DNA of 21,821 nucleotides from JBGTCD01 sp041749015 (GTDB taxonomy: Bacteria > Bacteroidota > Bacteroidia > Cytophagales > Cyclobacteriaceae). The DNA lies in contig JBGTCD010000028.1 of assembly GCA_041749015.1 (NCBI GenBank), positions 1-21,821 of the forward strand, given 5' to 3'. Below the pieces are notes generated by a model. It saw only the letters and a program-made list of their open reading frames with translations, did not search any database and had not been told where the DNA came from. A program made the translations under genes and the position numbers. Below, piece after piece: positions 1-7,711 of this stretch (the stretch's first letter is position 1; every line of letters begins with the position of its first letter).

Positions 1-146
1 TATAAAAATTAAAGGTTGAACCCATTTTGATCAAAAACTTCACAAGGAAATTTTCTGATTCTTATACAAGTTTAGGACCATTTTTGTTCCATGACAATTC
101 GTCATAAAATGGAAATTATTCTCTTTAAAAACCTTTGAATGGGTTC
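1..146. other. Non-coding stretch downstream of the flippase gene
   Basis: No gene is supported here. It lies just past the stop codon of the minus-strand flippase gene and contains AT-rich sequence. One visible structure is a stem-loop: ATGAC (91-95) pairs with GTCAT (101-105), extended by CCATTTT (78-84) pairing with AAAATGG (106-112) across a one-sided bulge. It is not followed by a clear T-run on either strand, so it is at best a weak terminator candidate for the panC-panD-flippase transcript. A longer-range inverted repeat (GAACCCATT at 18-26, AATGGGTTC at 138-146) may be chance. Confidence 0.4.
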
Positions 147-1184
147 TTAAAAACTAAGTTTTTTCTGGTTTTTCTGAATTGAAATGCTGTATACCAATGC
201 TCCAAATCCCAGTATTATCGTCACAAGGGTCTGGATACCATGAAAAATAATGGTAAAAGCAATGGCCCGATCTTCAGGTAACTGATATAATACCACCAGG
301 CCCAGAGGCACCAATACGTGATAACTCCCGACACCTCCCGGCAATGGTATAGCCATAGCAATTCCCCCTATCGCAAAAATTGAAAGGGCGGCAATCCATC
401 CCAGTTGATTAGTCTCCGGAAAAGCATGCATCACCGTTACGCTCATCAAATAATATCCTACCCAGATCAATAGGGAGTACAATAAAAAAAGACTGGTTTG
501 CTTCATTCGAAATACCCCGGAAAGACCATTTTTAAAACCCTTCCAAATACCTCTGAACTTTACTCCAAGGCGTAAAACCACCAATTTTTTATAGAATAAA
601 AATACTCTAAAAAAAATGTAAAAGATGATGACTATTCCCATTAACGACCCCAGTATCCACATCCATGGTATGCCACCACTTTGGTCAGCTCCTGTCTGGT
701 CCATATTCCTAAAAAACTGAACAAGACTCTCAAACTCAAACAAAAATGCCACACCGATCAATATCAAGAGCAGCAGCATGTCAATGATCCGCTCGGCAAT
801 GATGGTCCCAAAGGAGACATCTACCGGTACCTTTGTGGTTTTGAGTAAATTATAGCTACGCGCTATTTCTCCACCTCTGGGGATAGCCAGGTTGACAAAA
901 TAACCCACCATTACTGCAAGGAAGCTATCTCTGAATCCGATTTTATAGCCTGCCGGTCTTAAAAGTAATTTCCAGCGTTCAGCTCTTATTGCATGACTCA
1001 GTATCGCTGCCAGGGCTGAGGCCAACAAAAAACCTTTATGAGAATAGGACCAAACCTCGGATAAAAATGCCCATCTGGATTGACCCTCCTCGACCTGAAT
1101 TTGCCGGAATGCAAGCCATAATAATCCAAATGAAATGGTCAATAGAACAAAATATTGCAGCCCAGACTTTAATTTAGCCCGCAT
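147..1184 (-). CDS. Flippase-like integral membrane protein (LPG synthase TM region / UPF0104 family)
   Basis: A 345-residue polytopic inner-membrane protein with about eight hydrophobic segments across its length. It resembles the membrane half of lysylphosphatidylglycerol synthase (PF03706): the stretch around residues 90-110 has the conserved NLAIPRGGEIARS pattern, and near residues 275-290 it has the PLPGGVGSYH pattern typical of the family. The cytoplasmic aminoacyl-transferase domain of true MprF is absent, so it should not aminoacylate lipids. Related proteins are annotated as putative lipid or glycolipid flippases, but the substrate cannot be read from sequence. The ATG lies 5 bases after the panD stop codon, so it is almost certainly cotranscribed with panC and panD. 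The family call is firm; the transport role is inferred. Confidence 0.85.
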   Translation of the reverse strand: MRAKLKSGLQYFVLLTISFGLLWLAFRQIQVEEGQSRWAFLSEVWSYSHKGFLLASALAAILSHAIRAERWKLLLRPAGYKIGFRDSFLAVMVGYFVNLAIPRGGEIARSYNLLKTTKVPVDVSFGTIIAERIIDMLLLLILIGVAFLFEFESLVQFFRNMDQTGADQSGGIPWMWILGSLMGIVIIFYIFFRVFLFYKKLVVLRLGVKFRGIWKGFKNGLSGVFRMKQTSLFLLYSLLIWVGYYLMSVTVMHAFPETNQLGWIAALSIFAIGGIAMAIPLPGGVGSYHVLVPLGLVVLYQLPEDRAIAFTIIFHGIQTLVTIILGFGALVYSISIQKNQKKLSF

Positions 1185-1189
1185 GGATT

Positions 1190-1537
1190 TCAGGCGAGTT
1201 TGTTGTGGGCATCAGGAAAAATAAGCTTAGGCTTAAAAGATTTTGCCTCTTCTGGCGTCATTTGAGCGTAAGCAATGATGATGATGATGTCACCTACCTG
1301 AGCCTTTCTTGCAGCCGGGCCGTTAAGGCATACCTGTCCACTTCCTCTTGCTCCTTTGATGACATAGGTCTCCAGTCGCTCCCCATTGTTGACGTTTACA
1401 ATCTGCACTTTTTGGTTTTCTATAATATCGGCAGCATCCATTAGATTTTCATCAATAGTAATGCTACCAACATAATGCAGTTCTGCCTGGGTAATTTTTA
1501 CCCGGTGTATTTTTGAGTATAAAACTTCTATTTGCAT
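1190..1537 (-). CDS. panD: Aspartate 1-decarboxylase (pyruvoyl-dependent)
   Basis: Decarboxylates L-aspartate to beta-alanine, which PanC condenses with pantoate to make pantothenate, the CoA precursor. It is made as a pro-enzyme that cleaves itself between Gly24 and Ser25; the sequence shows YVGS with Gly at 24 and Ser at 25, so the pyruvoyl group would form from Ser25. Family residues Lys9, His11, Arg54, Thr57 and Tyr58 are all present at the expected positions. At 115 residues it is slightly shorter than the E. coli enzyme (126). The start codon is 7 bases downstream of the panC stop, so the two consecutive pathway enzymes sit in one operon. Confidence 0.97.
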   Translation of the reverse strand: MQIEVLYSKIHRVKITQAELHYVGSITIDENLMDAADIIENQKVQIVNVNNGERLETYVIKGARGSGQVCLNGPAARKAQVGDIIIIIAYAQMTPEEAKSFKPKLIFPDAHNKLA

Positions 1538-1544
1538 AGGAGAT

Positions 1545-2399
1545 TCAAAATTCCGATTTTATCTGGATATTATCAATAAGTCTTACTTCGCCTAAATAAC
1601 CAGCTATGCATAAAGCTAGTTCATCTCCAGGATGCACTTTGGTCACTGGCTTCAGATCATTCGCGCCTACGATCTCGAAATACTCAAGTTCCAAGTCTTT
1701 AAATTCTGAGACAATATTTTTTACAGACCGTTTAACCTGCTTTACGGTTTGGTCATCATTAAGACAAGTTTTTCCATGAGTTAAGGCTTTATAAAAACCA
1801 ACAGCTAAAGTCTTTTCTTCGAAAGAAAGTCTACCATTTCTCGATGACATGGCCAATCCATCGGCCTCTCTAACGGTAGGAATCCCATGAAGTTGCACAT
1901 CAAAATGTAACGCCCGGTTGAGCACAGAAATAATATGAAATTGCTGCAGGTCTTTTAACCCAAAAAAAGCATGATCAGGCCTGATGATATTGAATAATTT
2001 GCTCACTACTTTGGCTACTCCACTAAAATGACCAGGTCGATATTTGGCCTCCATGATCTCGGTAAGGTGCCCAAAGGTGATCTCTAATTTATCATTTTCT
2101 GCATACATTTCAGCATCTACAGGACAAAATGCAACATCACAGCCTGCAGCTTCCAGCTTCTTTAGATCATCTTCTATGGGCCTGGGATAATTGGAAAGGT
2201 CTGTGGGATTATTAAATTGACTAGGGTTAACGTATATGCTGCAGATGGTTCTATCAGCCAGGTCTTTAGCCTTGCGCACCAAAGTTAAATGACCCTCATG
2301 CAAGGCACCCATGGTAGGCACGAGACCAATCTGCAGATCCTGTTTTTTCCATTCGGAAATCATTCTCTTAATTGAAACAATATCCCTGAGGACTTCCAT
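1545..2399 (-). CDS. panC: Pantothenate synthetase (pantoate-beta-alanine ligase)
   Basis: Joins pantoate to beta-alanine using ATP, through a pantoyl-adenylate intermediate, in the cytoplasm. At 284 residues it has the usual family length. Visible signatures are PTMGALHEGH at 28-37 (the HIGH-like nucleotide-binding motif), YVNPSQF near 56-62, RPGHFSGV near 121-128, FGLKDLQQ near 146-153 and MSSRN at 184-188 (the KMSKS-like loop). It is the first gene of the minus-strand panC-panD-flippase operon. It diverges from the GT5-like gene across a 129-base intergenic region carrying outward-facing TATTTTTG boxes. panB is not in the window. Confidence 0.97.
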   Translation of the reverse strand: MEVLRDIVSIKRMISEWKKQDLQIGLVPTMGALHEGHLTLVRKAKDLADRTICSIYVNPSQFNNPTDLSNYPRPIEDDLKKLEAAGCDVAFCPVDAEMYAENDKLEITFGHLTEIMEAKYRPGHFSGVAKVVSKLFNIIRPDHAFFGLKDLQQFHIISVLNRALHFDVQLHGIPTVREADGLAMSSRNGRLSFEEKTLAVGFYKALTHGKTCLNDDQTVKQVKRSVKNIVSEFKDLELEYFEIVGANDLKPVTKVHPGDELALCIAGYLGEVRLIDNIQIKSEF

Positions 2400-2431
2400 A
2401 GAATTGGTGGATGGATAGGATTAAAGGGTCG

Positions 2432-2439
2432 CAAAAATA
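2432..2439 (-). promoter_or_regulatory. Possible -7 box for panC operon
   Basis: Read on the minus strand, this is TATTTTTG, a full match to the Bacteroidota -7 consensus TAnnTTTG, 33 bases upstream of the panC ATG. No TTG/TTTG element was found at 19-21 bases upstream, so the -33 half is weak. Assignment is by position and consensus only. Confidence 0.45.
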
Positions 2440-2460
2440 CAGGTTCTATTTAAATAATTG

Positions 2461-2491
2461 TTGAAAATTACGGTAAATTTTCGTATTTTTG
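2461..2491 (+). promoter_or_regulatory. Bacteroidota-type promoter for the GT5-like/DUF4270/glmS operon
   Basis: TTG at 2461-2463, a 20-base spacer, and TATTTTTG at 2484-2491 fit the Bacteroidota sigma-ABfr consensus (TTTG, about 19-21 bases, TAnnTTTG). Transcription would start near 2497, giving a leader of about 30 bases before the ATG at 2529. This is the only promoter I can see for the three plus-strand genes through 6566, since the later genes overlap or abut. Confidence 0.65.
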
Positions 2492-2528
2492 TGCACTTGT
2501 TTTTGAGTTCAACCAATCCCCACATATT

Positions 2529-3335
2529 ATGTCGAAGCTCCGTATTCTTTATGTAGCCAGTGAGATCAACCCATTTTTAGAAACAACAGAGGTTGCAGAG
2601 TTTGTAAGAAGATTGCCCCAGGCTATGCAGGAACGTGGCATGGAAATACGGATATTGGTGCCAAGATTTGGTCTGATAAATGAAAGAAAAAACCGGCTCC
2701 ATGAGGTAGTGCGGCTTTCAGGAATTAATATATCTGTAGGTGATGAGGAGAAGCCATTAGTAATCAAAGTAGCCTCCATTCCCAATGCTAAACTGCAGGT
2801 TTACTTTATTGACAATGAAGACTATTTCCATAGAAAATATGTCTTCTTCGACAAGGAAAATAATTTTTACGATGATAATGATGAGCGCGCTATCTTCTTT
2901 TGCAAGGGCGTGCTCGAAACCGTAAAAAAATTAGGATGGGCACCGGATATAATCCATTGTAATGACTGGATGACCAGCCTGATACCATTATATGTGAAGT
3001 CTACCTATAAAAATGATCCCATCTTCCAAAATGCGAAGACCGTTTTTACCGTTTACAATAATAAGTTCACTCACAAGTTTGGCAATGACCTGATCGAAAA
3101 GGTCAAAATGTTGGATGTGGATGATAATATGCTGAACCATTTGAAATCTGCGGATTATGAAGGTTTCATAAAGTTAGCACTTGAATTCTCGGATGTTGTC
3201 ATTAAAGCTGAGAAAATCGAAAATGTGAATGGATTGTTTGATGAAGCCAATAAGGAGAAAAAAATTGATGTTATTGAAAAGAAGGATGACTACACCGAGT
3301 CTTACTACAATCTCTATAATGAGCTTGTGGGCTAG
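2529..3335 (+). CDS. Stand-alone GT5 (glycogen/starch synthase) N-terminal-domain protein, probably not a full synthase
   Basis: 268 residues resembling only the N-terminal Rossmann half of glycogen/starch synthases (GT5). The opening strand and ASE motif (residues 7-12) and the PDIIHCNDW segment (139-147), followed by a TVFTVYN strand (171-177), match the family. Two things argue against ordinary synthase activity. The ADP-glucose-binding KTGGLADV loop is replaced by ETTEVAEF (18-25), and the histidine of the usual HxHDW motif is Asn145. The C-terminal GT-B domain, with the second half of the active site, is absent; the protein ends at a natural stop with no remnant downstream. Proteins like this are often auto-annotated as glycogen synthase. 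A regulatory or binding role is inference. Its 3' end overlaps the next gene by 17 bases. Confidence 0.8.
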   Translation: MSKLRILYVASEINPFLETTEVAEFVRRLPQAMQERGMEIRILVPRFGLINERKNRLHEVVRLSGINISVGDEEKPLVIKVASIPNAKLQVYFIDNEDYFHRKYVFFDKENNFYDDNDERAIFFCKGVLETVKKLGWAPDIIHCNDWMTSLIPLYVKSTYKNDPIFQNAKTVFTVYNNKFTHKFGNDLIEKVKMLDVDDNMLNHLKSADYEGFIKLALEFSDVVIKAEKIENVNGLFDEANKEKKIDVIEKKDDYTESYYNLYNELVG

Positions 3336-4728
3336 GCCACTTGGGCTATTAATTTTTTTATCAGCCCTTTTTCTTTTTAATTCTTGTATTAATGATGACG
3401 AAACCCTAGGATTAGGCAACAATTCAGAGGTCTTTGATTATGGCTTTATTGATATCAACGTACCAATTTCTGTAGTACTAAGAGATAGTTTATTTACTGC
3501 CGGGACTGAAAGACTGCTAGCAGGTCGTTATCTGGATCCAGATTTTGGAGAGGTCCTTGCCAGATCCTATTTTGCAATGGCCCCATTAAGTTATAATAAT
3601 ACCTTAAATATACCGTCTAATGCTACCTATGATTCAATAGTGTTAGACCTTTCCTATGGGTATTTTTATGGTCATGAAGGTCAGGGTCAGACCTTTGAAA
3701 TACATCAATTAGCAGATACCATTGGTTTCAACCCCATCAAATATTCATTTGATGCCGTGAACTTAGGTTCAAAAATCGCTGAAAAAACCTTTGATGCAGA
3801 CACCGCACTAATAGGAAAACGCCTTATTGACTTTGCATCTGCTGAAGATACAGTTGGAATAAGTTTTGATGGCGAGGGAAACGTCTTATATTTTGAGCGT
3901 TTTCGTCTCAATGATGCCATTGGGATGGACTTGTTTCAAAAATCTAAAGATCGCTCCATTGAATTTGAAAATTTGAATAACTTCAACAATTATTTTAAAG
4001 GGTTGGCTTTAGTTCCAAAAAATGACAACAGTATTATTCTTGGTTTCAGACCAAGAGCCAACTCTACCCGAATCATCATTTTTTATACAATTATTAATTC
4101 AGAAGGAGAACCTGAGTCAAGGATTTTAAATTTTCTTGTAAATGACCAAAGGCAGTTCAATGAAATTCAGCCAAACTCCAATTTTTCAAATCGGTCCGGC
4201 ACAGCCCTGGAGAGCCTAATTGAACCATATCAGGATTTTAATCCCGGAGACGGTAAAGGCTATTATCAATCCGGAGCAAATGTTGCTCTTAAACTTGATT
4301 TTTCATTTTTGCATGACATTGATACCCTTGAAAATATTTTGATCAACCACGCAGAATTGATTATAGGCCCAATCGAAGAAAGTGTGATGGGTTTAAGACC
4401 TCCCCAATCCATTCGCTACTTTTTGACCAACTCAACTAATAGAGTAATACGATCACTAACAACTGGTGTCCCGAGAACCATTCAGCTGGATGATGGTAAT
4501 ATCAACCCTTTAGGGAGTCAAAGTCCCCTGGTTGCCAACTTCAATCCGGAAACCAGAGAATATAAATCCCGAATAACTTTATTTTTACAAAGTGTGGTCA
4601 ATGGCAATATGGATCTAAATCAAGTGATGGTAATTTCAGCTGAGATGGAACGCACACTAAATAGATTTGTGGTGGATAATGAAAATGTGAGAATTAGACT
4701 ATATTACTCCAAACCTAAACAACAGTAG
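3319..4728 (+). CDS. DUF4270 family lipoprotein
   Basis: 469 residues from the chosen ATG at 3319. That start puts a signal peptide directly at the N-terminus (two-residue polar region, Arg6, hydrophobic 8-20) ending in a lipobox FNSC with acylated Cys23. The open frame continues upstream to 3229, but that extension would lie inside the preceding gene and precede the signal peptide with a long basic tail, so I reject it. After Cys23 comes a short acidic stretch (INDDE), then a beta-rich exported domain. The overall pattern fits DUF4270, a Bacteroidota family of lipoproteins with no assigned biochemical role. It starts within the last 17 bases of the GT5-like gene and ends 2 bases before glmS, so translational coupling is likely. 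Function is unknown. Confidence 0.85.
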   Translation: MSLWARPLGLLIFLSALFLFNSCINDDETLGLGNNSEVFDYGFIDINVPISVVLRDSLFTAGTERLLAGRYLDPDFGEVLARSYFAMAPLSYNNTLNIPSNATYDSIVLDLSYGYFYGHEGQGQTFEIHQLADTIGFNPIKYSFDAVNLGSKIAEKTFDADTALIGKRLIDFASAEDTVGISFDGEGNVLYFERFRLNDAIGMDLFQKSKDRSIEFENLNNFNNYFKGLALVPKNDNSIILGFRPRANSTRIIIFYTIINSEGEPESRILNFLVNDQRQFNEIQPNSNFSNRSGTALESLIEPYQDFNPGDGKGYYQSGANVALKLDFSFLHDIDTLENILINHAELIIGPIEESVMGLRPPQSIRYFLTNSTNRVIRSLTTGVPRTIQLDDGNINPLGSQSPLVANFNPETREYKSRITLFLQSVVNGNMDLNQVMVISAEMERTLNRFVVDNENVRIRLYYSKPKQQ

Positions 4729-4730
4729 TT

Positions 4731-6566
4731 ATGTGTGGTATTGTAGCCTATGTAGGCCACCGATATGCTCATGAGGTCATTATTAAAGGGCTAAAACGTT
4801 TGGAGTACCGGGGGTATGATAGTGCCGGTATTGCAGTATTAAATGGTCAGTTAAAAGTATATAAGAAAAAAGGGAAAGTTGCGGAATTGGAGGCTTTTGT
4901 AGTTGACAAAAACCTAACCAGCAAAATTGGAATGGGGCATACCCGGTGGGCTACCCACGGTGAACCCAATGACCAAAATGCCCATCCCCACTTTTCCGGA
5001 AATAAGAAGCTTGCCATTATTCATAATGGTATTATTGAAAATTACAGTTCACTTAAGCAGGAGTTAACCAATAGGGGGCACATTTTCGAAAGTGAAACCG
5101 ACTCAGAGGTTTTCATCCACTTTATTGAGCATATCCAGGAGCAAGACCAATGTACTCTTGTAGAGGCAGTAAGGTTGGCCCTTACAAAAGTTATTGGCGC
5201 CTATGCTATTGTGATTATGTCACAGGATGATCCCAATCTCCTGATTGCGGCCAGAAAAGGGAGTCCATTGGTAGTAGGGTTGGGTAAAAACGAATTTTTT
5301 CTTGCTTCTGATGCTACCCCGATTATTGAATACACCAATGAAGTAATTTACATCAATGATTACGAAATAGCAGTAATAAATAACGGGAAATTAGATATTC
5401 GTAATCTTGATGATGTATCTACCAATCCATACATACAAACTTTAGAATTAGAATTAGAGGCTATTGAAAAAGGTGGTTTTGAGCACTTTATGCTCAAAGA
5501 AATATTTGAACAGCCCCGCTCCATTGGTGATTGTATGCGTGGCAGACTTAATGCCAACAAGGGCACCCTGGTTCTGGGAGGCATCCGTGAATATGCCAAT
5601 AAGCTAATCAATGCTGAAAGAATCATCATTATCGCCTGCGGTACCTCATGGCATGCAGGATTGGTGGCTGAGTATATCTTTGAGGATTTCTGCAGGATAC
5701 CGGTAGAGGTAGAATATGCATCTGAATTCAGGTACCGAAATCCGGTGATCAAAGAAGGCGATGTGGTGTTTGCTATTTCCCAGTCTGGAGAAACTGCCGA
5801 TACATTAGCTGCCATTGAGATGGCCAAATCTAAAGGCGCCATAATTTTTGGGGTTTGCAACGTGGTCGGATCGTCTATACCCAGAGCCACTCATGAAGGG
5901 GCCTATACTCATGCAGGACCTGAAATAGGTGTGGCAAGTACCAAAGCATTTACTGCCCAACTTACGGTGCTCACCATGATTGCCCTTAGGGTAGCCCATC
6001 GCAAGGGTACCATCACTGAAAGAAAATACAGAGAAATGCTTACTGAGTTGGAAGCCATACCTGCAAAGGTGGAAACCGCTCTTAAACTGAACGACCAGAT
6101 TAAGCACATTGCTTCTATTTTTAAAGATGCCAGAAACTTCCTTTACCTGGGTAGAGGTTATAATTTTCCTGTGGCGCTTGAAGGTGCCCTCAAGCTCAAA
6201 GAAATTTCATACATCCATGCTGAGGGATATCCTGCTGCTGAAATGAAACACGGGCCAATAGCCCTGATAGATGCTGAAATGCCGGTGGTTTTTATCGCTA
6301 CCCGCGATAGCTCTTATGATAAAATAGTATCCAATATCCAGGAAGTACGATCCAGAAAAGGACGGGTGATTGCTGTAGTAACGGAAGGCGACGTGTTAAT
6401 ACCAAAAATGGCAGAATTTGTCATTGAAGTACCGGCCACCCATGAAGCCTTGATGCCGCTCGTTTCAGTGGTGCCGCTTCAGCTCTTATCATATCACATT
6501 GCCGTAATGCGAGGTTGTAATGTGGATCAGCCAAGGAACCTTGCTAAATCTGTTACTGTAGAGTAA
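4731..6566 (+). CDS. glmS: Glutamine-fructose-6-phosphate aminotransferase (isomerizing)
   Basis: Makes glucosamine-6-phosphate from fructose-6-phosphate and glutamine, the first committed step to UDP-GlcNAc for peptidoglycan and lipopolysaccharide. The 611 residues match the usual length (about 609). It begins MCGIVAY, so Cys2 is the N-terminal nucleophile of the class II glutaminase domain, with HTRWATHG and HNGIIENY in that domain. Two SIS sugar-isomerase domains follow: CGTSWHAG and SQSGETADT in the first, and HAEGYPAAEMKHGP in the second. The C-terminal tail ends AKSVTVE with the conserved catalytic Lys606. It is last in the operon with the GT5-like and DUF4270 genes. Its stop codon is one base from the convergent sucD stop. 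No glmS ribozyme was expected or seen. Confidence 0.97.
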   Translation: MCGIVAYVGHRYAHEVIIKGLKRLEYRGYDSAGIAVLNGQLKVYKKKGKVAELEAFVVDKNLTSKIGMGHTRWATHGEPNDQNAHPHFSGNKKLAIIHNGIIENYSSLKQELTNRGHIFESETDSEVFIHFIEHIQEQDQCTLVEAVRLALTKVIGAYAIVIMSQDDPNLLIAARKGSPLVVGLGKNEFFLASDATPIIEYTNEVIYINDYEIAVINNGKLDIRNLDDVSTNPYIQTLELELEAIEKGGFEHFMLKEIFEQPRSIGDCMRGRLNANKGTLVLGGIREYANKLINAERIIIIACGTSWHAGLVAEYIFEDFCRIPVEVEYASEFRYRNPVIKEGDVVFAISQSGETADTLAAIEMAKSKGAIIFGVCNVVGSSIPRATHEGAYTHAGPEIGVASTKAFTAQLTVLTMIALRVAHRKGTITERKYREMLTELEAIPAKVETALKLNDQIKHIASIFKDARNFLYLGRGYNFPVALEGALKLKEISYIHAEGYPAAEMKHGPIALIDAEMPVVFIATRDSSYDKIVSNIQEVRSRKGRVIAVVTEGDVLIPKMAEFVIEVPATHEALMPLVSVVPLQLLSYHIAVMRGCNVDQPRNLAKSVTVE

Positions 6567-6567
6567 T

Positions 6568-7440
6568 TTATTGGTTCAGGGCTTTCTTCATGGTAACACC
6601 AATATTGGCCGGTGAGTCTACTACGTGAATCCCACATTCCCTCATTATTTTCATTTTAGCTTCAGCGGTATCATCTGCACCACCAATGATGGCCCCCGCA
6701 TGCCCCATCCTTCGGCCGGGAGGGGCTGTTTGACCAGCAATAAATCCGACCACTGGCTTATTACCATGTTTTTTAATCCACCGGGCAGCTTCTGCCTCCA
6801 TATTACCCCCAATCTCTCCGATCATCACAATGCCCTCGGTATCCGGGTCTTCCATAAGCATTTTTACCGCATCTTTGGTAGTAGTGCCAATAACCGGATC
6901 ACCACCAATCCCGATGCAGGTTGACTGCCCCATCCCTGCTTTTGTAATCTGGTCCACCGCTTCGTAGGTAAGGGTTCCGGATCTCGAAACAATTCCAATT
7001 TTACCCTTTTGATGGATAAAACCAGGCATGATTCCTACTTTAGCTTCTCCAGGAGTAATTAAACCTGGACAGTTCGGACCAATCAGCACAACACCCTTGG
7101 CGGTGACATACATTTTTGCCTTAACCATATCTTTGGTAGGGATACCCTCTGTGATGGCCACAATGACTTTAATCCCTGCATCGGTCGCTTCCATAATGGC
7201 ATCTGCTGCAAAAGCAGGTGGCACAAAAATGATGGAAACATCCGCGCCGGTCTTGTCTACTGCATCCTTCACAGTATTAAAAACGGGTTTGCCTAAATGC
7301 ACCTGACCGCCCTTGCCCGGGGTAACACCGCCAACAACATTGGTCCCATAATCAATCATCTGTTCAGCATGAAATGTTCCTTCGGAGCCTGTGAAGCCCT
7401 GAACTATGACTTTGGAACTTTTATTAACTAATACACTCAT
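6568..7440 (-). CDS. sucD: Succinyl-CoA synthetase, alpha subunit
   Basis: Catalytic alpha subunit of the TCA-cycle enzyme that interconverts succinyl-CoA and succinate with substrate-level nucleotide phosphorylation. The 290 residues match the family. The CoA-binding GFTGSEGTFH segment is at 15-24, GPNCPG at 121-126, and the phosphohistidine motif GHAGAIIGG has His247, equivalent to the active-site histidine of the E. coli protein. The beta subunit (sucC) is not in the window, so the two subunits appear to be encoded apart. The gene is transcribed alone from a near-consensus promoter at 7475-7505 and runs convergently into glmS with a single base between the stop codons. Confidence 0.97.
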   Translation of the reverse strand: MSVLVNKSSKVIVQGFTGSEGTFHAEQMIDYGTNVVGGVTPGKGGQVHLGKPVFNTVKDAVDKTGADVSIIFVPPAFAADAIMEATDAGIKVIVAITEGIPTKDMVKAKMYVTAKGVVLIGPNCPGLITPGEAKVGIMPGFIHQKGKIGIVSRSGTLTYEAVDQITKAGMGQSTCIGIGGDPVIGTTTKDAVKMLMEDPDTEGIVMIGEIGGNMEAEAARWIKKHGNKPVVGFIAGQTAPPGRRMGHAGAIIGGADDTAEAKMKIMRECGIHVVDSPANIGVTMKKALNQ

Positions 7441-7474
7441 ATTATGGTGGGATTTTAATCAATTCTAAGCTTCA

Positions 7475-7505
7475 CAAAAATATAATAAATAACCGCATTC
7501 ACAAA
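7475..7505 (-). promoter_or_regulatory. Bacteroidota-type promoter for sucD
   Basis: On the minus strand this reads TTTG (7505-7502), a 19-base spacer, then TATTTTTG (7482-7475), an exact fit to the TTTG-N19-TAnnTTTG consensus. Transcription would begin near 7468, giving a leader of just under 30 bases to the ATG at 7440. The rest of the 271-base gap up to 7711 shows no clear gene, and I found no convincing promoter for the plus-strand lipoprotein gene. Confidence 0.7.
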
Positions 7506-7711
7506 GTCAAAGTGACCCCTATAAAAATCTATGATGGGTTGACGCCTGATATCCACTACCATATCCAAAACCGATCACTAAATGTCCGAATCTGAAACAA
7601 TCTGAAAGAATAAATACATGAGAATAAATTATAAGTATTTGTTTATCAGTATTTTAAAATTGTTGGCATGGGAGTTGGCATAGTAGGGAATGAAAGACAA
7701 AATATAATTTT

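Noticed and set aside
18..146. Inverted repeat GAACCCATT (18-26) and AATGGGTTC (138-146), with AAAGGTT (11-17) and AACCTTT (130-136) beside it
   Set aside because: The arms are 110 bases apart, the two pairs would cross each other, and the sequence is AT-rich; no element or target-site duplication accompanies them, so chance is the simpler reading.
3229..3318. Upstream extension of the DUF4270 reading frame by 30 residues
   Set aside because: It lies wholly inside the GT5-like coding sequence and would put a long basic stretch before an otherwise perfect lipoprotein signal peptide starting at 3319.
5360..5890. 176-codon open frame on the minus strand inside glmS
   Set aside because: It is fully contained in a well-supported enzyme gene and its translation has no recognisable domain, signal peptide or conserved pattern; it is a shadow frame.
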